A stretch of DNA of 64,000 nucleotides from DASZHJ01 sp035517495 (GTDB lineage: Bacteria > Pseudomonadota > Alphaproteobacteria > ATCC43930 > CGMCC-115725), in NCBI GenBank assembly GCA_035517495.1, contig DATIYT010000075.1, forward strand, positions 1 to 64,000, written 5' to 3'. Positions 44,342 through 52,139 of the stretch are shown here, one piece after another (the stretch's first letter is position 1; each line of letters opens with the position of its first letter). The position numbers and the translations under genes are program-made. A model generated the notes under the pieces. The model was not told the origin of the DNA and ran no database searches. It saw only the letters and a program-made list of their open reading frames with translations.

Positions 44342-45094
44342 ATGGACCTGCAGCTTGAAGGGCGGACCGCCCTCGTCACCGGCGCCAGCATGGGGATCGG
44401 CCGCGCCATCGCCCGCGGCCTTGCGGCCGAGGGCGTCAAGACCGCCGTGGTAGCGCGGCGGAAGAACTTGCTCGAGGAACTCGCCGGCGAGATTGCGCGC
44501 GAGCAGGACCCGGCGCCGCATCTTATCGTGCAGGACATCATGGCGGCGGATTCGGCGACGCGCATTCGCGATGCGGCGCTGGCGGCGCTGGGCCACGTAG
44601 AGATTCTCATCAACTGCGCGGGCGGCAGCCGACCGCTGCCGCTCGACGCCGGAGAGGACCGCTGGGAGGAAGCGATCACGCTCAACTTCACCCGCGTGCG
44701 CCAGCTCACCCACGCGATCCTGCCGAACATGATGGAACGGAAGTGGGGCCGCATCGTCAACATCACCGGCAAGTCCGAACCCGAGCACGTCAACGCCGCG
44801 TTCTCCGCCAAAGCCGCGATCCACGCCTGGGCCAAGGGACTGTCGCGGGATGCCGGCCGCTATGGCATCACCGTCAACTCGATCGCGCCCGGGCGCATCA
44901 TGAGCGAGCAAATTCGCCGCAACTATCCGCCCGAGGAGCGCGAGCGCATGTCGCGCACGGAGATACCCGTCGGACGCTACGGCGAACCCGAAGAACTCGC
45001 GGTGATGGCGGTGTGGCTCTGCTCGCCGCTCGCGCGCTACATCACGGGAACCGTGATCCCCGTGGATGGCGGCCTGCGGCGGTATCAGTTCTGA
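44342..45094 (+). CDS. FabG-like SDR oxidoreductase
   Basis: A 250-residue classical SDR. The cofactor motif is TGASMGIGRAIARGL, NCAGGSRPLP replaces NNAG, and the catalytic Ser lies in ITGKSEPEHVNAAFSAKAAI, where the usual Y-x3-K reads F-S-A-K, so the catalytic Tyr appears to be Phe; this deserves checking. The C-terminus (RYITGTVIPVDGGLRRYQF) is normal. It would oxidise or reduce a 3-hydroxyacyl-type substrate, the third step after dehydrogenase and hydratase. It starts 10 bases after the MaoC stop. Confidence 0.88.
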   Translation: MDLQLEGRTALVTGASMGIGRAIARGLAAEGVKTAVVARRKNLLEELAGEIAREQDPAPHLIVQDIMAADSATRIRDAALAALGHVEILINCAGGSRPLPLDAGEDRWEEAITLNFTRVRQLTHAILPNMMERKWGRIVNITGKSEPEHVNAAFSAKAAIHAWAKGLSRDAGRYGITVNSIAPGRIMSEQIRRNYPPEERERMSRTEIPVGRYGEPEELAVMAVWLCSPLARYITGTVIPVDGGLRRYQF

Positions 45095-45124
45095 TTGCTG
45101 ACCCACCGTCAGAGCGGGAGGTTC

Positions 45125-45360
45125 AAGGGGATGTGGGGATGAAGCGAGATTGAGGGGATGGAAAGTGACCGAAAGAGATCGAGGTCGCTTTATTCGCACC
45201 GGTGCATCTCTTTATTTTCACAATCCCCTAAATATCCCTTATCCCCACTCCAACGGTGAATCGCTTTATCTCCACAATCCCCTGAATATCCCCTTATCCC
45301 CTCCCCAACGGTGAATCGCTTTATCTCCACAATCCCCTGGATATCCCCTTATCCGCTCCC
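45125..45360. repeat. Short-unit arm and a 55-bp direct tandem repeat of C-rich units
   Basis: 45125-45160 reads AAGGGGATG, TGGGGATGA, AGCGAGATT, GAGGGGATG. From 45210 three copies of a C-rich inverse arm follow (starts 45210, 45264, 45319; copy length 54-55 bases, the third incomplete), each containing ACAATCCCCT and ATATCCC(C)TTATCC and ending in CAACGGTGAATCG. It fills the 277-base gap between convergent genes; no gene is seen there. Confidence 0.8.
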
Positions 45361-45371
45361 AAACTTGCTTC

Positions 45372-45803
45372 CTAACCGTCTGCGTTGTTCTCGGGCGCTT
45401 GTCTCAAGCGCTTGATGCGGCCTCGCCGTGCTTTGGCTTCGCGGCGCCCGCGTTTGGCCGCGGCGGTCGGGCGGGTGGCGATGCGGCGTTCGGGGACGGT
45501 GGCGGCGCGGCGGATCAGTTCCGCGAGACGCTCATAGGCGTCGGCGCGATTGCGCTCCTGCGTGCGGAAGCGCTGCGCCGTGATCACCAACACGCCCTTC
45601 TGAGTCATTCGGCGCCCGGCGATGGTTCTGAGGCGCGCGCGCACCGCGTCGCTCAGCGCCGCGGAATGCGAGGCATCGAAGCGGAGCTGCACGGCGCTCG
45701 CGACCTTGTTGACGTTCTGTCCGCCGGGTCCGCCCGCGCGAATGAAGCTCTCCTCGATGTCGCGCTCGTCGAGGACGATCCCGTCGGTAATCCGCAGATC
45801 CAT
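45372..45803 (-). CDS. arfB: Alternative ribosome-rescue factor ArfB (peptidyl-tRNA hydrolase)
   Basis: A 143-residue GGQ-domain rescue factor. The catalytic loop is RAGGPGGQNVNKVASAVQL. The C-terminal tail is strongly basic (PTAAAKRGRREAKARRGRIK), as needed to enter the mRNA channel of stalled ribosomes. It hydrolyses peptidyl-tRNA on non-stop ribosomes. Length fits ArfB/YaeJ. The ATG at 45803 is chosen over an upstream alternative (45908) that overlaps the acyl-CoA dehydrogenase gene. It lies 5 bases downstream of that gene's stop. Confidence 0.95.
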   Translation of the reverse strand: MDLRITDGIVLDERDIEESFIRAGGPGGQNVNKVASAVQLRFDASHSAALSDAVRARLRTIAGRRMTQKGVLVITAQRFRTQERNRADAYERLAELIRRAATVPERRIATRPTAAAKRGRREAKARRGRIKRLRQAPENNADG

Positions 45804-45808
45804 GCCGC

Positions 45809-47017
45809 TCAATAAGACCGCGGCATGCCCAATACGTGCTCGCCCAGATATGCCAGGATCAGGTTGGTGGAGATGGGCGCGATCTGCATGAGGCGCGTCT
45901 CGCGCCATTTGCGCTCGACGTCATATTCCTTGGCAAAGCCGAAGCCGCCGTGGGTCTGGATGGCCGCTTCGGCCGCGTGCCAGGATGCCTCGGATGCGAG
46001 CATCTTGGCCATGTTCGCCTCGGCGCCGCAGGGCTTGCCCGCCTGGAACAGCGCCGCCGCCTTGCGCACCATCAGGTCCGCGGCTTCGGTCTCGGCGTAG
46101 GCGCGCGCGATCGGGAACTGGATGCCCTGGTTCTGGCCGATCGGGCGGTCGAATACCACGCGTTCATTGGCATAGCGTGCCGCCGTCTTGATAAACCAGC
46201 GTGCGTCACCCACGCCCTCGGAGCCGATCAGCACCCGCTCGGCATTCATGCCATCGAGGATGTAGCGGAAGCCTCGCCCCTCCTCGCCGATCAGATTCTC
46301 CGCCGGCACTTCGAGGTCGTCGAAGAAAACTTCCGTGGTGTTGTGGTTGATCATCGCCTTGAGCGGCTTGATCTCGAGGCCTTTGCCGAGCGACGCCTTG
46401 ATGTCCACCAGGAACACCGAAAGCCCGTCCGATTTGCGTTTGACCTGGTCCAAGGGCGTGGTGCGCGCGAGCAAGAGCATCAAATCGGATTGGAGCGCGC
46501 GCGAGGTCCAGACTTTCTGGCCGGTCACGACGTAGGTGGCATTTCCCCGTCGCTCGGCGCGGGTCTTGAGCTTCGTGGTGTCGGTGCCGGAAGTCGGTTC
46601 GGTAACGCCGAAGGCTTGGAGTCGCAGGCGGCCCGCGGCGATCTCCGGCAGATATTTTCGCTTCTGCTCGGCGCTGCCGTGCCGAAGCAAAGTCCCCATG
46701 ATGTACATTTGCGCGTGACAAGCGCCCGCGTTGCATCCCGATGCGTGGATTTCCTCGAGGATCACCGAGGCCGCGCGCAGCGGCAGGCCCGAACCGCCGT
46801 ACTCTTCCGGAATGAGCGCGCCCAGGAACCCCGCGCGGGTCAGCGCCGCGACGAATTCGGTCGGATATGCCTCGCGCGCCTCCAGCTCGCGCCAATAGGC
46901 GCCCGGAAACCCGTCGCAGATCTTGCGCACGGAGGCGCGAATTTCCGGAAAGTCCTCGCCCAGCGCGAGCTGAACGAGGTCGTCGCCCGCTCCGGAATGG
47001 GCGGTGTCGGGAGCCAC
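45809..47017 (-). CDS. Acyl-CoA dehydrogenase (long-chain/terpenoid type)
   Basis: A 402-residue acyl-CoA dehydrogenase. AFGVTEPTSGTDTTKLKTRA is the FAD-contact segment, then GQKVWTSRALQSDLMLLLAR, PLKAMINHNTTEVFFDDL and the C-terminal ETRLMQIAPISTNLILAYLG. This tail is the pattern of citronellyl-/geranyl-CoA and long-chain group enzymes. The GTG at 47017, with AAGGA seven bases upstream, starts just after the HMG-CoA lyase stop, so both share a transcript. Leucine- or terpenoid-type pathways are suggested by that neighbour but not proved. Confidence 0.92.
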   Translation of the reverse strand: MAPDTAHSGAGDDLVQLALGEDFPEIRASVRKICDGFPGAYWRELEAREAYPTEFVAALTRAGFLGALIPEEYGGSGLPLRAASVILEEIHASGCNAGACHAQMYIMGTLLRHGSAEQKRKYLPEIAAGRLRLQAFGVTEPTSGTDTTKLKTRAERRGNATYVVTGQKVWTSRALQSDLMLLLARTTPLDQVKRKSDGLSVFLVDIKASLGKGLEIKPLKAMINHNTTEVFFDDLEVPAENLIGEEGRGFRYILDGMNAERVLIGSEGVGDARWFIKTAARYANERVVFDRPIGQNQGIQFPIARAYAETEAADLMVRKAAALFQAGKPCGAEANMAKMLASEASWHAAEAAIQTHGGFGFAKEYDVERKWRETRLMQIAPISTNLILAYLGEHVLGMPRSY

Positions 47018-47027
47018 GACCGCGTCC

Positions 47028-47981
47028 TTATTCGGCGGCGCGCGCGATCGGCGTGGCGGCGTGCCAGCCCTTAGGCAGGCCGGCTTTGCCGACGCCACCA
47101 TGAAGCGGCACACCCGGCAACGCGCGCTCAAGGATCTGCCGCACTTGGATCAACCGCTCGAGATCGACGCCCGTCCGCAGGCCCATGGACTCCAGCAGGA
47201 ACACCAGGTCCTCCATCACGATGTTGCCGCTGGCGCCGGGCGCATAGGGGCAGCCGCCCAGGCCGGCAAGGCAGGCATCGAAATGCCGGACATCTACGTC
47301 GAGCGCCGCCAACGCATTGGCAATGCCGAGACCGCGCGTGTCATGGAAGTGCGCGGTGACCGGGATCGGCTTCACCGCCGACATCACCGCCTTGAAGACG
47401 CGGCGCACTTGCGCCGGATTGGCGTAGCCCACGGTATCGGGCACCGCGAGCTCATCGGCTCCGGCCTCCGCGAGGATGACCGCGTATTTGACCACGTCGG
47501 TTTCGGGAATCTGGCCCTCGATGGTACAGCCGAGCGCGGTCGAGAGCCCCGCCGCCAGCTTCGGCCGTTTGGCCGCGGGAACCGTCCTCACCAGCTCGAC
47601 AATGCGCTTGAAATCCGCGACCGACTCCTCGCGCGAGCGCCGCACGTTGCGCTGGTTGTGCGATTCGCTGACCGACATCACGAAGTTGAGCTTGTGCACG
47701 CCCGCGGCGATGCCGCGTTCGGCGCCCTTCAGATTCGGGATCAGCGCCGTGACGGTGAGGCCGGGTATCTCCAGGGCACGCGTGCAGATCTCGCCGGCAT
47801 CGTTGAATTGCGGGATCAGTTTCGGCGGGACGAAGGAGCAGACCTCCATCTCCGGCATGCCCGTGGCAGCTTCGGCCGCAAGCCACGCGAGCTTCTCCTG
47901 CGTCGGCATGAAGACCGAGACGTTCTGCAAGCCGTCGCGCATCCCAACCTCGCAGAGATGAACGTCGATTTCGCTTCGCAT
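47028..47981 (-). CDS. Hydroxymethylglutaryl-CoA lyase
   Basis: A 317-residue DRE-TIM lyase that splits HMG-CoA (or a homologue) into acetoacetate and acetyl-CoA. The opening VHLCEVGMRDGLQN carries the catalytic Arg and Asp. FVPPKLIPQFNDAGEI follows, and the metal-ligand region is VTAHFHDTRGLGIANALAAL. The C-terminal Cys-loop GLGGCPYAPGASGN is exact. It could complete leucine or isoprenoid (acyclic terpene) catabolism with its operon partner acyl-CoA dehydrogenase. GGAGGAGCCCT precedes the ATG at 47981; the longer start to 48035 is not used. Confidence 0.94.
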   Translation of the reverse strand: MRSEIDVHLCEVGMRDGLQNVSVFMPTQEKLAWLAAEAATGMPEMEVCSFVPPKLIPQFNDAGEICTRALEIPGLTVTALIPNLKGAERGIAAGVHKLNFVMSVSESHNQRNVRRSREESVADFKRIVELVRTVPAAKRPKLAAGLSTALGCTIEGQIPETDVVKYAVILAEAGADELAVPDTVGYANPAQVRRVFKAVMSAVKPIPVTAHFHDTRGLGIANALAALDVDVRHFDACLAGLGGCPYAPGASGNIVMEDLVFLLESMGLRTGVDLERLIQVRQILERALPGVPLHGGVGKAGLPKGWHAATPIARAAE

Positions 47982-48131
47982 AGGGCTCCTCCTCCGGGGT
48001 TGGCCCATTCTGGCCCCGCGGCCAAGGCAACGCAACCGACCGCCATTGCTCGATCGAACCGTTTAAGGTATGGCGTGGCATTAGAGTTCCGCGTGTGTTC
48101 GTTTGGCCGATCTCAGGAGAAAGCAAGGTCG

Positions 48132-48437
48132 ATGAGGAAAGGGAAAAAAGATCGTGGTCCGATCGGATCGAGTTTCGAGGATTTCCTGCGCGAGCAGGGA
48201 CTTTACGAGGAGGCTCGTGAGGCGGCTGTGAAGTCCGTCCTTGCTTGGCAGATTAGCGAGGAAATGAAGCGTCAAAAGCTCTCGAAGGCGGCGATGGCAC
48301 GAAAGCTAGGTACTTCGCCGACAGAGATTTACCGTGTGCTCGACCCGCGCAATCATGCGGTCTCACTCGCCACTCTCATGAAAGCGGCGGCCGTCTTGGG
48401 AAAGCGGCTTCATCTCGAGTTGGTGGACGCTGGCTAG
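48132..48437 (+). CDS. Solitary XRE-type antitoxin-like regulator
   Basis: A 101-residue helix-turn-helix protein. SVLAWQISEEMKRQKLSKAA, MARKLGTSPTEIYRVLDP and VSLATLMKAAAVLGKRLHLE form the HTH and a short C-terminal segment, the pattern of HigA/HicB-linked antitoxins. No toxin is on its strand beside it. The divergent HMG-CoA lyase gene is upstream, and the real higBA pair is on the other strand downstream. AAGG sits just before the ATG. It may be an orphan antitoxin or a plain regulator. Confidence 0.8.
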   Translation: MRKGKKDRGPIGSSFEDFLREQGLYEEAREAAVKSVLAWQISEEMKRQKLSKAAMARKLGTSPTEIYRVLDPRNHAVSLATLMKAAAVLGKRLHLELVDAG

Positions 48438-48473
48438 CTGGGTTAGTCCCGCTACCACTTTTCCGCAGACGGG

Positions 48474-48815
48474 CTACGCCGCGCGCCGACGTGCGTCCCG
48501 GACTCTCACCAGTCCCGCCTTGTTCTGCGGACCGGCCCCGATCTTGATCTCGATATGATACCCCAGCACCATCAAAAAGTGGATCAGCCGCTCCAACGAG
48601 ACTTCGGAAAATTTACCACCTAGAATCTTCGAGAGCTCCGGCTGACTGGTCCCCAATCGACGCGCCGCCACACGCTGGGTTACCCCAAGAGCCGCGACCG
48701 CCTTTCCCAACCGAAGCACCAGCTCCGCTTTCAAATAATGTTCCTCCGCATCGGGAAATCCGAGTTGGAGCCAAACGTTCCGAGCGGGGTCTCTCGCGGC
48801 TGGTTTCTTACTCAC
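48474..48815 (-). CDS. HigA-type antitoxin (XRE family)
   Basis: A 113-residue antitoxin of the HigA/XRE type with its HTH in the middle: RLGKAVAALGVTQRVAARRL and GTSQPELSKILGGKFSEVSL. It binds the cognate RelE/HigB-like toxin and the operator. Its start overlaps the toxin gene end by 8 bases, the usual order for higBA (toxin first). The C-terminal tail AGLVRVRDARRRAA is basic. Confidence 0.88.
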   Translation of the reverse strand: MSKKPAARDPARNVWLQLGFPDAEEHYLKAELVLRLGKAVAALGVTQRVAARRLGTSQPELSKILGGKFSEVSLERLIHFLMVLGYHIEIKIGAGPQNKAGLVRVRDARRRAA

Positions 48816-49170
48816 CTTTATCGCTCCTTTCCTCGGCTAGGCTCCGTAGCCGCCTTCGAATCAAATCAAGTTCAGCCGCTGGCGTCGCAATACCCTTCCT
48901 CGACTTCTTCTGGAACGCGTGGAGCACATAGATCGCGTCGGAATAGCGTACGGTATAGACAAGTCTGTAGGCATTCCCTTCCCGACTCTCCACCACTTCC
49001 ACGACCGACCCGCCGCCAAATCCCTTGAGGGTCTTCGCCCTGGTCGAATGACGCTCGCCCATCTGCGCGAGAAACAACGCGTAGCCCATGTCGCGCTGGA
49101 CAGCGCGCGGAAACGTCAGAAAATTAGATTTCGAACTTCCGCGCCAAAGGAGCGGCTTCGGCTCATCCAT
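48808..49170 (-). CDS. HigB/RelE-type toxin (phage-derived Gp49-like)
   Basis: A 120-residue RelE-superfamily mRNA interferase. The fold is visible as FLTFPRAVQRDMGYALFLAQ, VVEVVESREGNAYRLVYTVR and AIYVLHAFQKKSRKGIATPA, the last with the Lys/Arg cluster of the catalytic face. It cleaves mRNA on the ribosome and is blocked by the downstream antitoxin. The ATG at 49170 is preferred to a TTG three bases upstream. An inverted repeat 14 bases upstream is a likely operator for HigA. Confidence 0.88.
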   Translation of the reverse strand: MDEPKPLLWRGSSKSNFLTFPRAVQRDMGYALFLAQMGERHSTRAKTLKGFGGGSVVEVVESREGNAYRLVYTVRYSDAIYVLHAFQKKSRKGIATPAAELDLIRRRLRSLAEERSDKGE

Positions 49171-49183
49171 CAACGCGGCCGAT

Positions 49184-49201
49184 TATGTGATTATTCACAT
49201 A
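49184..49201 (-). promoter_or_regulatory. Inverted repeat, probable higBA operator
   Basis: TATGTGA-TTAT-TCACATA, seven-base arms, 14 bases upstream of the toxin ATG. Typical position for the autoregulatory site of a toxin-antitoxin operon. Confidence 0.45.
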
Positions 49202-49303
49202 CGAGATCAAGTGAGATAAAGCCATCCGCAAAGTCATAATGCACCCCCCGCGCTAAAGCGGACAGAGCACTACAAACTTTTAGCTATTTCTACAAAAAAA
49301 TGG

Positions 49304-50098
49304 CTATCGCCCCTGAAACCGCGGCTTCCTCTTCTCGTTGAAGGCGCGGATGCCTTCCTGGCGGTCCTCAGTCGGAACCAGCCGGTTATAGGCCTCGATC
49401 TCGAAGCGGAAGGCGGTGCGCAGATCCATCTGCAGGCCGTAGTGGATCGACTTCTTGGCTTGGCGCACCGAGAGCGGCGCATTGGCGGCGATGGTTTCCG
49501 CGGTCGCCATCGCTTCGGTCATCAGGCTCTCGCCCTCGCAGAGCTTGTTGACGATGCCCCAATGGAGCGCGTCCTCCGCGGAAAACGGCTTCGCGGCAAG
49601 GATAATCTCCTTAGCGCGGCGCTCGCCCACGATGCGCGGCAGCATCTGCGTGCCGCCCGCGCCCGGCATGATGCCGAGCGTCACTTCGGTGAGCGCAAAG
49701 CGGGCGGTCTTGACCGCGTATGCGAAATCGCACGCGAGCAGCATCTCGAGCCCGCCCGCATAGGCGTGGCCGTTGATGGCGGCGATCACCGGCACCGGGC
49801 AATCCAAGAGCGACCAGTATTGCCGCTCGAAGATTTCGTGCTGCGCCTGCCATTGCGCATCGGTCATGCCGTGGCGCTCCTTGAGGTCGCCGCCGGCGCA
49901 GAAGGCGCGATTGCCGCTGCCCGTCAGCACCACCACGCGCACATCGCCGGGCTCGGCGATGAGATGGGTCCAGAGGTCGAGGAGATCGCGGCCCATCTGC
50001 GTGCTGAGCGCGTTCGCGACTTCCGGCCGGTTCAAAGTGACGCGAAGAATGTGCGGTGCCGCAGTTTCAACCGCGAGCGTGGCATAGGATTTGTTCAT
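49304..50098 (-). CDS. Enoyl-CoA hydratase/isomerase (crotonase family)
   Basis: A 264-residue crotonase-fold enzyme. The oxyanion-hole segments are GNRAFCAGGDLKERHGMT and INGHAYAGGLEMLLACDFAY, with the second Glu region at GIMPGAGGTQMLPRIVG. The C-terminal helical part (RTAFRFEIEAYNRLVPTEDR) is intact. The reaction (hydration, isomerisation or hydrolysis) is not readable. It lies in the same strand series as the CaiB-type CoA-transferase 60 bases upstream. Confidence 0.92.
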   Translation of the reverse strand: MNKSYATLAVETAAPHILRVTLNRPEVANALSTQMGRDLLDLWTHLIAEPGDVRVVVLTGSGNRAFCAGGDLKERHGMTDAQWQAQHEIFERQYWSLLDCPVPVIAAINGHAYAGGLEMLLACDFAYAVKTARFALTEVTLGIMPGAGGTQMLPRIVGERRAKEIILAAKPFSAEDALHWGIVNKLCEGESLMTEAMATAETIAANAPLSVRQAKKSIHYGLQMDLRTAFRFEIEAYNRLVPTEDRQEGIRAFNEKRKPRFQGR

Positions 50099-50158
50099 GA
50101 CGGGTGGCCTGATCGCTGAAAACTGATAGCCGGCGGGCGGATAGCTGATAGCGAGCAG

Positions 50159-51319
50159 CTACCTCTTCTTGCCGTAGGGACCCAGCACCTCCTCGGTATG
50201 CTGGCCCAAGGTCGGCGGATGGAGGCGGAAGCCGGGTCGTTCTCCGTCGAACGAGAGCGGCAATCCGATGAGGGAGATGCGCCCGTCGGGGCTGGGCTGC
50301 AGGATGTCGAGCGCCGCGGTCTGCGGATGATGGGCCACCTGGTCCACGGTTTGGAGCGGCGCGCAGGGAACGCCCACCGCGTCGAGCTTTGCCTGCAATT
50401 CCTCCGAGGTGAGCGACCCCACCACGTCCTGTATCGAACCATTGAGCGCGTCGCGGTGGCGCACGCGTTCCGGGTTGGTGCGGAAGCGCGCATCCTCGGC
50501 CCATTCGGGATGGCCGAGCGCGGCCGACATCAGGCCGAACAGCTTGTCGTTGCCGGCGGCAATCATCGCCATGCCGTTGCGCGTGCGATAGCCGCGATAG
50601 GGCGCGATCATGGTGGCGCCCGAGCCCTGCGGCGTCGGAAGCTCGCCCGAGGCCAGGTAATTGGCGATGTGGTAGGTCATCCAGGCGAGCGAGGTCTCGT
50701 AGAGCGACGTCTCGATATGCGACCCCTCGCCGGTCGCGTTGCGACGCTGCAGCGCCCCCAGGACGCCGATCGCGCACCACATGCCGCAACCCATGTCCAT
50801 GATCGAGGTGCCCGCGCGCACCGGCACGCCGCCGGGTTCGCCGGTAATGCTCATGAAGCCGCCGAACGCCTGCATCAGCGGGTCATAGCCGGGCTTGTCC
50901 TTGAGCGGTCCCTTCGCGCCGAAGGCGCCGATGGTGCAGTAGATGAGCCGCGGCTTCTTGCGGCGGAGCGTCTCGGCGTCGAGACCATACTCGGCGACCG
51001 TGCCGGGGCGCATGTTCTGGATCAGCACGTCGGCACGTTCGAGGATGAAATGCTCGAGCCGCGCGCGCTCTTCCTCGTTGCGCAAATCCACCATCACCGA
51101 GAGCTTGTTGCGATTGAGCGCCTGGAACAGGGCGGAATGGCCCTGCCAATAAGGCGGCGCCCACTTGCGCGCGTCATCGCCGTCGCGCTTTTCGACCTTG
51201 ACGATGGTGGCGCCGAGATCGCCGAGAATCTCGCCCGCAAAGGGCGCCGCGACGCTGTGTCCCAACTCTACGACGGTGATGCCCGCGAGCGGCTGCGGCG
51301 CATTCGAGGCAGCGCTCAT
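50159..51319 (-). CDS. CaiB/BaiF-family CoA-transferase (class III)
   Basis: A 386-residue class III CoA-transferase. Signatures are GITVVELGHSVAAPFAGEIL, DLGATIVKVEKRDGDDARKW with the catalytic Asp region near GPLKDKPGYDPLMQAFGGF, and GTSIMDMGCGMWCAIGVLGA. It moves CoA between carboxylic acids such as formyl-CoA/oxalate, bile acids or carnitine. The donor and acceptor cannot be told. Its ATG overlaps the stop of an upstream lipoprotein gene (ATGA). No ribosome site of its own is clear, so coupling to the lipoprotein gene may be needed. Confidence 0.92.
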   Translation of the reverse strand: MSAASNAPQPLAGITVVELGHSVAAPFAGEILGDLGATIVKVEKRDGDDARKWAPPYWQGHSALFQALNRNKLSVMVDLRNEEERARLEHFILERADVLIQNMRPGTVAEYGLDAETLRRKKPRLIYCTIGAFGAKGPLKDKPGYDPLMQAFGGFMSITGEPGGVPVRAGTSIMDMGCGMWCAIGVLGALQRRNATGEGSHIETSLYETSLAWMTYHIANYLASGELPTPQGSGATMIAPYRGYRTRNGMAMIAAGNDKLFGLMSAALGHPEWAEDARFRTNPERVRHRDALNGSIQDVVGSLTSEELQAKLDAVGVPCAPLQTVDQVAHHPQTAALDILQPSPDGRISLIGLPLSFDGERPGFRLHPPTLGQHTEEVLGPYGKKR

Positions 51320-51687
51320 GGAGGGATCGTCCAAGGCTCGCCGCAATAGGTCTCGTTCGCGCGATCGACGTCCTCGTAAAGGTCCTGCTCGGGCGGGATC
51401 GCGCCCTGATTGGCCAAAGTATAGAGTGCCGCGACCGGTGCCGAGACGATCGCCGAGGCGATGCAAGCGGGCACCTTGAACGCGATCAGAAATGGAGTCC
51501 CGAGCACGCTGCTCACACGGGGCGTAGGCTCAGGCAAGGGTGCGAGAGGAGGCGGCAACGACACTAGAGGCGTCGGGCCTTGTGGCGTCGCAGCCGTCGA
51601 TGCGGGGGGTGCCGGCTCCGCGCAGCCCCCGAGCAACGCGACAGCAGCGACCATCGTCAACAGGTTGTGCGCGGTCGAGACCGACAT
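51316..51687 (-). CDS. Small putative lipoprotein
   Basis: A 123-residue lipoprotein-like protein. The signal peptide NLLTMVAAVALLGGCAEPAP contains the lipobox L-G-G-C, so lipidation and anchoring are likely. A proline-rich spacer (TPLVSLPPPLAPLPEPTPRV) precedes a short hydrophobic segment VPACIASAIVSAPVAALYTL and an acidic tail. Function unknown. The ATG at 51687 has GGAGGG upstream. Its last bases overlap the CoA-transferase start (ATGA), so the two are translationally coupled despite unrelated predicted roles. Confidence 0.7.
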   Translation of the reverse strand: MSVSTAHNLLTMVAAVALLGGCAEPAPPASTAATPQGPTPLVSLPPPLAPLPEPTPRVSSVLGTPFLIAFKVPACIASAIVSAPVAALYTLANQGAIPPEQDLYEDVDRANETYCGEPWTIPP

Positions 51688-51873
51688 CGAGCCCTCCATC
51701 GTCCGTGGCTCAGAGGCTAGACCGCACCCCCTCCGAGCGTCAATCGAGCGCGTTTCCAGGGCCTCGCATCGGCGCATTTGCCGCTTTGATCCGGCGCCAG
51801 GTGTGCCATTCTCTTTATCGTCACGACACGCAGAACAATGCAACCTTGGCGTTAGGTTGGGTGGAGTGAGACG

Positions 51874-52083
51874 ATGAGAACGGGCATCCGGATGCGCCGC
51901 GCCGCCAAGCTCTCGCTGTTGGCGCTGTCATCCTTGGCGCTGTCACCGGCTTTGACGGGCTGCAACATTCCGCCCGTGGGTTCGCCCGCATGGAAAGAGA
52001 TGGCGAGCGAGTATGAGATGGGATGCCGGCCGGAGTACGCCGAAGGCAACGAGAAGTTATTTGTGTATTGCCACCGCCGTTAA
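51874..52083 (+). CDS. Small lipoprotein with C-x14-C motif (paralogue 1)
   Basis: A 69-residue lipoprotein. The signal peptide LSLLALSSLALSPALTGCN ends at a lipobox L-T-G-C. The mature part is only about 40 residues and contains MGCRPEYAEGNEKLFVYC, the motif shared with two later genes: Gly-Cys-Arg, 14 residues between the two cysteines, then Tyr-Cys. The paired Cys could form a disulfide in the periplasm. GGAG precedes the ATG at seven bases. I do not recognise the family. Confidence 0.75.
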   Translation: MRTGIRMRRAAKLSLLALSSLALSPALTGCNIPPVGSPAWKEMASEYEMGCRPEYAEGNEKLFVYCHRR

Positions 52084-52139
52084 GGAGCGCACGCCGCTCC
52101 ACGCCGCTCAAAAAAGCCACACCCAAGCACGCGCCCTTC

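Noticed and set aside
30670..45094. Prophage or integrative island
   Set aside because: No integrase, phage structural gene, tRNA or flanking direct repeat was recognised, and base composition is unchanged.
45210..45360. CRISPR array
   Set aside because: The 55-bp copies are contiguous with no unique spacers; they are a tandem repeat of a C-rich arm.
45836..47074. 412-codon plus-strand frame
   Set aside because: Antisense to the acyl-CoA dehydrogenase gene; no motifs.
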